Source: an uncultured Erythrobacter sp. (lineage in GTDB: Bacteria > Pseudomonadota > Alphaproteobacteria > Sphingomonadales > Sphingomonadaceae). Taken from it: 64,000 nt of DNA. The stretch's first letter is position 1; every line of letters begins with the position of its first letter. Below the pieces are notes generated by a model. That model saw only the letters and a list, made by a program, of their open reading frames with translations, searched no databases and was not told the DNA's origin. A program made the translations under genes and the position numbers. Location: assembly GCA_947500645.1 (NCBI GenBank), contig CANMSD010000001.1, positions 1,116,001-1,180,000 on the forward strand, written 5' to 3'. Shown here in pieces: positions 15,201-27,200 of the stretch.

Positions 15201-18200
15201 TTCGGGGTGCCTTCAATCGCATTGCCAAGATCATTGTCGACGATTGCTCGTGCTGGGTCTTCCGATAGCGGGAGGCCATCGAAGTTTGCGCTCGTCAAAG
15301 TCGTGGCATCAACGTTCGCAAGACGGAGCATGACCGTTGTAGAGCCATCGTCCGCAACGCGAACGACTATGGAATCCGCGCCATCCTGATCAATCCGCAA
15401 TTCGCCAGCGAGAAACGGATTCGTCGCGCCAAAACCGACGCGGATCACATCGCCGTCTTCACCTGCGCTGAAATCGGTTATCGTGTCGGCGACGTAGTTG
15501 GACGGTAGTCGACCAGCGGGAATACCGATGTATACATCACGGCCTTCGCCGCCAGTGTAAGTGTCTGCAGACGCATCTGCGCCGAGATCGAGGAAGATAT
15601 CACGACCAGAGCCGCCGGAAACGGAATCGACACCGTCGCCTCCACTCAAAACATCGTCGGCATCGCTACCGACAAGCGTATCGTCACCAGCGGTGCCATT
15701 GATCCGAAGCCCGTCGCCGCTGCCATCCGGAACAGCCAGATCGCGCAGGTCATTCAAACCCAGTGTGATCCCTGCATCCTCGAAGATAAGCTGCTCAATC
15801 GAGCGCGCCACATCGCCTGAGAAACCGCCTTGGATCAGAATCTTGTCGCCGCTGGTGCCAAACCGCAGCACAAGATCATCTAGTGCCTCGCCGGTAACGA
15901 AGACCATGAGATCGGAAGGCGTATACCCACTCACACGGATGGCATCAGGCGTATCATCGCCTTGCTCATTGATCGTGTCGTAGCCGTCACCGGCCTCATA
16001 GAGATAGGTGTCACCACCCGTTCCGCCGCTCAGGCTGTCTCGCCCGGTTCCACCGTCAACAGTATCATCGCCGGCACCCGCATTGACCGCGTCATTACCG
16101 CCCGCCGCATCTATCGTTTCCGATGCGCCTGTTCCCGTTACGGTGTTCGCGAGATCGCCAAACAGCCAGCTGCGACGGATGAGCTCGACTGCATCCCATG
16201 TGGAGCCATCCGCGAAACGAACGGTCTCGACCATCCTGGCGCTATCGGAGAGCGCGTTCTCGATCGTTAAGCGATGGTTTGAATCGAGTGACTGGAGACG
16301 AAGGCTGTTGCCGCTGCGCACGACACGCAGCATGTCCGGCGTGATGCCCACGCCGATCTCGATCGTGTCTAGACCGCCCGTATCGACCAGCAAGTCTTGG
16401 CCGTCACCCGGCGTCCAAAGGTAAGTATCGTCGCCGAGACCGCCCTCAAGACGGTCATCTCCTAGACCGCCGTCCAGCGTTTCCGAACCGGTCGTGCCGA
16501 GCAACGTGTCATTGCCCTCTCCACCAATCAGCGTGTCGCCATCGCCAACTGCCCGAATTGTGTCGTCGCCGCGTCCACCATCGAGCGTCTCGACCGCTTG
16601 GGTCCCCAGCAAATTGCCCCAATGATCGCTAGCCGCATTGTAACGTGCGAGTTGGTCAGCTGCGGTCCACTCAGTTCCGTCTGCAAATGCTATCGTCTCG
16701 ATCAGGCCAGCGCCTTCAAAGTGCCCATTACGCACTTCGATCCGGTCGCCCTCACTGCCGATCCAGATTTCCAGAGTGGTTCCATCGGAACCCAAGCGCA
16801 TGGACACATCATCGGTGGTGATCCCAGCGCCCAAATCTATCCGGTCAATACCGGACGCATCGCTTATCGTGTCTTGGCCATCGCCGAGCGAGAAGCGGTA
16901 AGTGTCGTTGCCGCCGGCATCGGTGAGCGAGTCAATATCTTCGCCACCTTCAAAAATGTCATCGCCGAGCCCGCCTTCTAGCGTGTCATCGCCCGTACCG
17001 CCGAGCAGAGTGTCATTGCCCTCACCTGCAACGATGGTGTCACGGCCCGCCCCACCATCGAAAGTCTCGTCAGCAACCGTGCCCGTGAAAGATTCGTCAG
17101 CCGGATTGCCGGGATCGGGAACCGCCGCCGCGATCATCTCGGCATATGTCATTACCGTACCATCGGCGAAACGAGCGCTTTCGATGCGATAATGGCTGTT
17201 ATAGGCGCCGTTGACGATGGTGATTTGATCTTCGGCACCAGTCACCCGGATGATCAAATCGTTGCCATTTGCCGCAACGAAGAACTCGAGCTGATCGCGC
17301 GCTATTGTCGCGTCAAATTCGAGCGCATCAGTGCCCATCCCACGCCAGACATAGCCCTCGTTGATCGTGTCACGCCCAAAGCCCGCGCTGAAGCGATAAG
17401 TATCGTTACCACGACCGCCACGCATCCAGTCATTGCCAGATCCGCCGTCGAGAATGTCATTTCTCGCTGTATATTCAAGGTTTGTGCCGAAGTATAACGT
17501 GTCGTTGCCAGCACCACCAAAGAGGGTATTGTTGCGAGCAAACGCACCGTAGATGACATCGTCGCCCAGCGTTGGTGCAAGCGCAATCGAGACCATTTGC
17601 TCATAGGTCCAGGTCGTGCCGTCGGCGAATGCTACCGTCTCGATCCTGTAATCATCGTTGTCGCGACTGATCCCGATCCCACCGATAATCGATATCCGAT
17701 CGCCGCTGCCTTTAACTTGCAGGATGAGTGTATTGTTTCCGACCGGGTCGCGGATGATCTCGACATCGCTAGCAGATATTGTCGCGTCGAATTCGATGCG
17801 GTCGCTACCTGCTGCTCGAGGACCTTCGCTGATCTGATCCTGACCGAAACCGGCGCTGAACCGATATATGTCGCTACCCTCGCCGCCGCGAAGGAAGTCG
17901 TTGCCGCCGCCACCTGTGATCGTATCGCGGGACTCGTCATACTGCATGTTGCGGCCGAAATAGATGGTATCGTTACCATCGAGACCGTTGATCGCGAGAT
18001 TGTAGTCGAGGATGCCGTAAATCGTGTCATCGCCCGAGGTCGCTGGATCGGTCCAAGCGACCATTTGCGCCCACGTCCATTTCGTGCCGTCCGCAAAACG
18101 GACTTCTTCGATGCGACCAGTGTTGGTGTTGCGGCCGCCATTGCCGATGCCGTAGGAAATGAATATTTGATCATCACTGTCCTTGACCGAGAGGATCAAG

Positions 18201-21200
18201 TCATTCCCGTTAGCCGAGCGGGACAGTTCGATATCGCCAGCCTGGATCGTGTCGTCGAACTCGATCGCATCGTAGCCCATCCGACGCCAGTTCAGGCCTT
18301 CACTGATCGTGTCGCGCCCGAACCCAGCGCTGAACTTGTAGACGTCGTTTCCGCCGCCGCCGCGCAACCAGTCATTGCCGCCGCCGCCGATCAGAACATC
18401 GCTGCCGATATGCCGGTCAATGCTGACCCCGGCATTGATGGAATCATTGCCGAAGCCGCCCTGGAAGGTCCGGCTTGCACCGTTTCCACGTAGGTCGAGA
18501 TTTGTGACGACCTCATACGGGTTGCCAGAGAAGTTGCTGCCAGTCAGCGCAGCAGGAGCAACGCCTTCAATTCGCACCAATGCTCGCCCCTGATCGAGGC
18601 TGGTCGCGCCTTCTGGCACCCAATAAACCACAGAGTCAGCGCCATCCGCCTGGACAACGACATCACCCGCGAGTCCCTCGGCTGGCAAAATGTCCAGCCG
18701 GTCTCCACCCTGTCCGGCAGCGAAGTCGACGATGGTATCAATGCCTGATCCGAGATCGGTCAGCGGAACGAAAACGCGAAAAGTATTTGTCGCCTCAACG
18801 CCAGAGATACGGCGTGCGTGCAGCCCGCTACCAATGTCGGCCACATCGCCAATCAGGAATGCCCCCGATCCGTCGGGAGCAAGCTCGGCGACGCGACCTT
18901 CCCCAGTTGGATCAGGCTCAGCGAGCGGATCGTCCGCGATGTTGAAGATCGTGCCAAACTCGGTAACGCCTGAGTCAGCAGGATTGATCGGCGTAGACGG
19001 ACTCAACATCGCTTCAGCATCGGAGGCGGGAAGAGCGGCACCCGCTAGCTGAGCAGCGTCCCACTCGGTTCCATCGCCAAATACAACCGCATCAATGCGT
19101 GCAGCACCTGACGCGCGCTGATCGACAAGCCGTAGCCGTGCTTCGTCACCCTTAATCCGAAGGATGAGGTCGTTGCCGTCGATTTGCACGACCAGATCAT
19201 CCGCCGAGATATCAGCCGCCAATCGGATTCGGTCGTATGACCCGCTCCAATTGCCTTCGATGATTGTGTCGCGTCCATCACCACGTGCGAAATCGTATGT
19301 TGTATCGCCAATGCCGCCCGCCTGCACATCATCGCCGGCTCCGTTGGCAATGGCAGCAGTCACATCGAGAGAGGAGCCGAGATCGATCTTGTCGTCACCC
19401 GTGGAACCAGCGAAGGCACGACTCAGAAACTCGCCGAGGTCCCAGAAACTGCCATCGGTGAACTCGACCCGCTCGATGCCGTAATCGGTCGTCGCGTTGC
19501 CGCCGCGCAGCATGTCCTTCAGGAGAACGCGGTCATTTGTGCCTTGGATACCGATAAGAATATCGCTCGGCCCAACTTCCAGGAACATGAGGTCTGTAGC
19601 GGCAATCCCAACGCCGAAGCGCAAGATGTCGACTGCCGCAGGGTCCACGGTCTCAACATCGTCGATCGTATCCTGGCCATCGCCAAGTTCGAAGATATAG
19701 ACATCACCGCCGCTGCGACCGCGCAGCACATCATCGCCGGTATTGCCCGCAAGCGTGTCACCAGCGTCACCACCCGAGAGCTGATCATTGCCGGCAAAGC
19801 CTGCAAGCGAGGCAGGTGCAGAACCGCGAGCATCGACTATATCGTCGCCGTCGCCGAGGGGAATTGTCGCGACCAATTCGCCGAATGAAACGGTGCGTCC
19901 GTCTGAAAATCTGACAAGATCGACAACAGGATCGCTGCCAGATGGCGGCGTGACCAAAGTCACGCTGTCGGCACTGCCAGCGAGCGAAAGCACCAGATTG
20001 CCGTCCCGATCAAGGCTCGCCGACACGTCTTCCAAGGCAATCGTTTCTGCGAAATGCAGCTCAGCAAGGCCATCGGCAGCGCCGGCGGCCTCGATGCGGT
20101 CTTGTCCATCGCCGCGACCAAAGCGGAAGATATCCGCACCGCCATTGCCGATGAGCACATCGTCACCGCCAAGTCCAGCGATCACATCCGCAGAGGATGT
20201 TCCGACCAGGCGATCATCGCGATCGGTCGCGGTAAGCGCGACACGGTCGAGCAATTGCTGGCGCGTGATAACCGTTCCGTCTGAGAACTCGACATTGTCG
20301 ATACCTTGCCAGGACGAACCATAGGACAGGACGATTTCGTCATCGCTGTCCGTGAAGGTAAGGACCAGCTCGTTGCGGCTGGCGTCAGCGCGCGCCACTT
20401 CCAGCTCGTCGGGACGATAGCCGAAAATTTGCAATACATCCGTGCCGGAACTGTCGCTCAGTACGTCGCGACCATCACCGCGTGTGAAGGCAAAGCGGTC
20501 ATTGCCGGCGCGACCTTCGATCCGGTCATCGCCGTCTCCTCCGATGAGCAAATCGTCGCGGTTGCTGCCCTGGATGCGATTGTCGCCTGCATTCGCCTGT
20601 GCGTCGACGTAGGCCTGGACCAGTTCAGTGCCATTCCAGGTCGTTCCATCGCCGAACTCGATGATCGGAATCGCGCCGGTACCGAGCGCGCCCTTAACGA
20701 TCAATTGGTCGCCGGTTGAGAGCGATGCGATGATCAGATCGTTGGAATTGACACCTGCAGCCCGCACTTCAACGCTGCCAACCGACTGCTGTTCGAGAAC
20801 CACCGTGGCGTCCGTGACACCGCCAGGCATCTCCACGCGGTCGATGCCATCGCCAGCGCCTATGACAAGACGCGATCCCTGAGCGAGAATAATACGGTCA
20901 TTGCCGCCTGCCGGACGATATTCGCGATCCAGCGGAAGGTCGCGCAGATCGACCAGTTCCTGCGCGTCAGCGCTGCGCTCTTCAAAGATGATTGCCCGCA
21001 CGTCAGCGAGCGAAAGCGAGGTTCCGTCGAAGAACTCAAAGCTCTCAACCGGGGCAGTCTTATAACCACCGAAGATGATCAGGCGATCTTCGCCGGTCCC
21101 CAGTGTGATGAGCAAGTCACCATCGATTTCTTCAAATTTCACCGCTTCTTGAGTGATCTGATCACCGAAGACTACGCGATCGACCCCGCCGGTATCGGCT

Positions 21201-24200
21201 ACGGAATCGCTGCCATCGCCCAATCCGAAGCGGTAGGTGTCGTTACCTCTACCACCGGCCAGCGCGTCAGAGCCAGCACCTCCAGAAATGGTGTCATCAC
21301 GATGATCGAAACCGGTGAGTTGTTCGTCTTCCTCACCGCCGGTGAGCATCCGGTCGATCACGTCATTGAGTGACAGGATCGTGCCATCAGCGAACTCGAA
21401 ACTTTCGACGGAGGTCGAGGCCAGTCCGCCAACAATCGTCAGCGCGTCGAGGCCGTTGCCAAGGCTAATCAGCAAATCATTGCCTTGGCGCAAGATGACC
21501 AGGTCTTCCCGACGCACAGATGCGCCGAAGATCACTCGGTCGACTACATTCCCCGCGTCGGCCTTCTCTTCGATCCGGTCAAATCCGTAGCCGGAAGTGA
21601 AAGCATATGTGTCGGCCAGATTGCCGCCGATCAACGTGTCATCACCTTGCCGCCCGTCGAGCGTGTTCGGCGCGTCCAGCGTACCTTCGATGACATTGTC
21701 GCCGCGGTTTCCACCGGCGATCTGAAGCAGTTCTTCAACGTCTGATATCTTAATGACGGAGCCGTCAAAGAATTTGAAAAGCTCTATCTCGTCTTCGGGC
21801 GAACGGAACTGGTTGCGGACACGCAACGTATCCGTCCGACCTGTGACCGAAATCAGCAGGTCGTCGCCGTCCTTAGTAAACACGATGTTGTCGCGCGTGA
21901 TATCACCGCCAAATTCAATCGTATCGTTGACGCCAACATGCACGCCAGAGCGGTCTGTCCATCGCGAGCGCACCCGCCGGTCAATGATCGTGTCCTGACC
22001 ATATCCGACATCGAATTTGTAGATGTCGCCACCATCGCCGCCGATCAGTGTATCGTCGCCAGCGCGGCCATCCAATGTTTCGCCGAAGTTAGAGCCAGTT
22101 AGCGTTTCATCAGCGCTCGTGCCGACTACATCGACTTGTTCTGGGTTTAGCTCCCTGAAGTCCACAGTCCGGTCGGTAAACTCGAAGAATTCAACCGCCT
22201 GACCCTGCTTGCCTTCGCGGACATATTGGTTCTCGAAGGTGATGCGCTCGCCAGTCGCGCGAACGACAAAGATCAAATCAAGCGGGGTGCGCTCAATATC
22301 GACATCAAGGCTCGAAAGGCCATCGAGCACAATGCGGTCGGTTCCGCCGGTATCTGCGACCGTATCGCTGCCCTTACCGCGCCCGAGCAGGTAACGGTCA
22401 TTCCCACTGAAACCTTCAAGTCGGTCATCGCCCAAGCCGCCATCGAGCGTATCGGAGATACGGCTAAAGCCATAGACCGTATCGTCGCCATCCGTGCTTG
22501 CTATGTCGACATAGTGCTGCAGGAGTTTGTAGGACGACCATTCAGTCCCATCGCCAAACTCGATGCTCTCGATCAGGTTGACGAACCCGATGAACGGAAC
22601 GTGTTCGAGCAGGTTGGTAAGCGTGATCTGATCGTCGGTTCCACTGATCCGCATGGTCAGCGTGTCGGAAGCACCCTCGCGCAGGAAATCGAGGTCCGTC
22701 CAGCGGATGTCATCGACAAACTCGAGCCGGTCGGTTCCCGGTCCGCCGAAGAGGTTGAAGCTGAAATCCGCATCTTCAACGACATCATGGCCATAGCCGC
22801 GACCGAAGATATAGGTGTCGCCGCCTTCAAGGCCGGTCAGGAAGTCATCACCTGCCCCACCATCGAGCCGGTTGTCATTGATAAAGCCGTAAATCGCATC
22901 GTCATTTTCGGTCCTTGCGTTCTCAAGGACGCGTTCGACGATTTGGGTGAACTCGAGGCTGGTGCCATCCTCGAAGATGAACCTTTCGATCAAATTCGGA
23001 GCGACATACTCTAACCCATCACCGCTTTCGAGAATCTCGGAGAAGAGCCCGAGGTTAGTGCGAATACCGTCAAATTGTCCCACGATCTCGATGGAATCGC
23101 CCGTCTCGTTCCCATCGCTGTCGAGAACCACGATCTTGAGATTTTTGCTCGCCCCATCACGGATCAGCCGAATATCATCTGCCGAGATATCTCCGCGGAA
23201 ACGAAGGAAATCGATCCCGGCCTTGACCGGACCAAACGAAAACGCGCCTTGGTCGTCGATTACATCCTGACCGTCACCGGCCTCAAAGATGTAAAAGTCA
23301 CCGCCAGCGCCGCCAGACATATAGTCGTTGCCGCGACCGCCCCACAGAATGTCGATATCGCCGGAGCCCAATAGGCTGTCGTTGAAGTCACCCTCGGCCC
23401 GCTCCCGGTCGACGACTTCCATCGACATACGGAAGCGATCCCAAACCACGCCGTCGGCAAAGACAATAGAGGTAACCCCGGTCTGCAGCTGTTTGCCATT
23501 GCTCAAATAGGGATTGAGCTCACCGAGAAACTGATCGGTCAGTCGGATGACATTGGGACGGCCTTCGATCTCAAGGATCAAGTCCTGTCCATCGCGGATC
23601 GCATTAACCTGCGTCGAAAGGACGTCCGAAAAGCGCAACTCGTCCGCATCGCCATCGTCGCGATCATAGATTACATCGTTGCCGGCATCCTTGCCGACGA
23701 AATAGAAGTCAGCACCTTCTCCGCCAGTAATCTGCTGGTCGCCCGATGTGAGATGGAAGAAATCCGTACCTGACGTGCCATCGACCTGAGTGGCCGTCGC
23801 GTCGTGATCGATAATCCGCTCTTCGTTGATCGACAGAGCGTGCGCAACGCCGCGAATATCGAGATCGATGCCGACATTTTCAAAAGCTGGCAGCAACATC
23901 TGCATGATGAAGGCTTGGTCGATCGACACCGAGCCACCCAGCAGATTCCCTTCACCGCTTGGGCGATAATCAGGGTAAATCTGCCAGAGAATCTCGTTCC
24001 AGTCCGTCAGGTAATCGAGAACCGCATCATTGTCGTTCGAGGCAGGCGCATCTGCGAAAATTGCCTCGAACAACGGCGCGAGCTGGCGCGCGGCCGTCGG
24101 CACGTAGGCGTCTTGCGCGACGTCATACTCAAACCCTGCCGCATAGTCCGACAGCCCGCCCTGCAAGGCCAGTCGAACGGCGAACCTGCGACTTGTGGTG

Positions 24201-27200
24201 ATGTACTGGGACATGACTGGCCCGAGCATCTCGATCATCACTGCAATGCCAGAGACGTAGCGAGCAGGATCATCCGAGAGGTTGGCACTGCCGCTTGGAC
24301 CAACCGCATAATCAATAGTACCAGCATCGTAATTCAGCGTCGCACTGAGCATTTCCGGACGGAAGTCGATCCCGCCCAAAGACGTCGCAAAGTGGAATTG
24401 CGAAGGCGTGAGCATTTCCACTCGATAGGTGGAATCGTCGGTCGAGTTGACCTCGTCGAGATTGTCGAAATCGATCGCGTAGTTCCGCAAGTTGAACTCG
24501 CGGTAATCGCCGGTCTTCCATTCGAGCTCGATCGCCCGATCAAGATTGCGCGCCCACACATAAAAACTGCCATCACGGTCGTTGACTTCAACAGTGTAGT
24601 CGACCACCTGGCCGTCAGTGAAGCGAACACCGATGCGCTCGACCGGCAATGCCGCGAGCGAGTTGAAGCCGAGTTCTTCGGTGCGCCATTCCGTGCCGTC
24701 GGCGTGAGCCAGATTGAGAATATCCGCGCGTGTCGCATAGGTGGTCGCCGGATCAGAGGCCAGCGCCCAGCTGCCATCAGCCTGCTCGACACCATAATCC
24801 AAGATGACCGCGCGGCCATCTACGATCTGGGTCAGATATGGCGCGGCTTCGCGGTGTTCCAGCTCCGATGCGCGATCGGACGGAGACCATTGCTGCTCAA
24901 GGCGCCAGCCGCCGGTTTGCGCCATCACATCTTCGAGCGTCGGACGGTCGATAGACGCACCTTGAGCATCAAGCACGGCCGCGCCGCTTGCCAGCGTCCA
25001 ATATCCGCCGCTTGCGTCCTCGACATAGACTCCGCGATCGACCAACACCGCGTTACCGTCAGTGTCCGTGCCGACGAGAACAGGCGTCAGCTCACGCGTG
25101 AGCTCTTGGCCTGCTCCCCATTTGCCCAGCACTTCGCCCGCCTGCGCCACCAGTTCGCGCAGGTTGGGCGCAGTCATCGCCGCAGCGGTGGTTGTCGCCA
25201 GTTCTTCGAGCGCAATGTCGTTCGCCATGGCGACCGAGAGGTCGGTGATCCGGCCAAAGCCCTTGGCATCGAGCGACTGACCTGCCTGCCAGTCCGCCGC
25301 ACCGCTTTCGCCGGCATACTTTGTATCGATATCGTTAGAGGCGAGGATCGCGTCGAACATGCGGCGGCGTGCACCGTCTTCGAACACGACATCGCCAAAT
25401 CCGGTCAGGCGCGTGCCCTGCGGAGTGGTCGCGTCGAGCTGCTGCGCGACAGCATCGAGGCTCACTATTCCAAGCTCATCCAGCGTTTTGAGCTCGCCAG
25501 CATCGGTTATGCCGTCACGGTTATAATCCTGCCAGACCTGCAACTCGCTCCAGGCGACATCGGCGATTGTAATCTTGCCATCGCCGTCGCTGTCGAGCGT
25601 CGCAAGCTCGGCAAAGCCCGATTGCCCGACCCCGCCGAACATTTCGGAGACATCGTCGATCCGGCCATTGCCATTGGCGTCGAGAACGAGGAAGCCATCG
25701 TCGCCCTTAAGCCACCCCGTGCGCTCGGCAAAGAGATCGCCGTCAACGTCAAAATAGACCTCGTTCTCCTGCATGGGCAGAGTTTCAATGCCATCCCCGT
25801 CCAAATCGATGATCAGGGGGTCGGCATCTGTCGCCCAACGAATTCGCTTCGCGAATCTGGCCGTAGCGGCAACGAGCGTGAACGCTTCGTCAACCAGTGG
25901 CCCGCCAGCGGAAGCGGCCAACGTGATGAACGTCGGTGGGAGCATCGCCAGCAGAGTGTGGATCGGATTGGCCTGCTTGAAGACCATTCCGAACGTGCCT
26001 TTGTTGTCGAGACCGAATTGCTGAGCCCCATTGAAGCTGCCAACAATGTCGACATTGTTGATCCGCATCCAACCGGGGACATCGGCGCCGCCAGTGATAG
26101 GCTCATAGGTTGCGTTGGCATCGGGGCCACCAAACAGTTCGAGGAATGCGTTCGCAAACAAGTCCGTGACGTAGAGGTCGTATCCGCCATCCTGGTTCTT
26201 GATGGTCACGTAAACCATCCCCGGCAGGAGATTGTCGTACCACATCCCGCGAGCAGGGTCGTAGCGGCCCGAATTCGGATCTTCGGAGTTGTCTAACGCC
26301 GCCAGCCCGAACGCAGCAACGCTCATTCCGCCGGTCAGTCCAGCCAGGATTGCTCCGCCCGACGCGTTCCCGCCGGTCAGCGGCAGTCCATAGAATGACA
26401 GCACATCATTGTGCTGCGCATCCATGATAGTAGTGTCCGGCCAATACCAGAAATTGTCCGAGTTTTCCGGGGAGTCTTGGACCACGAAGCCGTTGTCGAG
26501 CCCGTCTATGGTATCCCCATAAAGCTCACCCCCGGCTGAGGTATTGAATATCCAATCTCGGCCGACGCCCCCTATCGTGATAACCTCATCGCCGCGGAGC
26601 AGAGCAAGTACTGCATCGTTGCCCTCACCCCCGTTAAGGATTAGCCGGATGTCATCTAGCGCTTTTGGAGAATCCGGCAGTTCCGGAAGCAGATCGAGGC
26701 CTTGAGCGGCACGAGCTGCGTTTTCCGCTCGACGCGCATCCGCAGCTGCTTGCATTTCTGGGTAGAGTGGGCTGTCTTTCCTTAAGACCTCGCCAGCTAT
26801 TCCTACTACAAGGTCATCGGCCTCGCCACCATGAGCTTCGCCATATCCGCTATGATAGATTTCATCATTCCCGCCTTGACCATAGATTTTGCCTAAGGCG
26901 TCGCCGTAAATAAGTTCTCCTTCGACGCTACCAGTAAGAGTGGCCGGTTTGGTCGGGTCTTGATCGGTGACCAGGTAGCCGACACCTGAAGTTGGAAGCA
27001 GTTGCTCACCGAGCCGCCCAGCACGAGCCGCCTCAATCAGATCTTGAACGAGCTGAAGACTATAGATCCCATTGCTATCTTCCTCATTAGGAAAGAAGCC
27101 ATCGCCGACAATCACCTCAGCGACATCGTTGCCGATTTTCTTCAATAACTCGGCCGTGCCAACTATAAAGCCAAATACTGATAGTCCACCAAGTGCTGCG

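Noticed and set aside
23804..26296. An 830-codon open frame on the plus strand inside the giant gene, plus many others of 100-385 codons
   Set aside because: They are antisense to the continuous RTX frame, show no domain sense, and follow from its repetitive GC-biased codon use.
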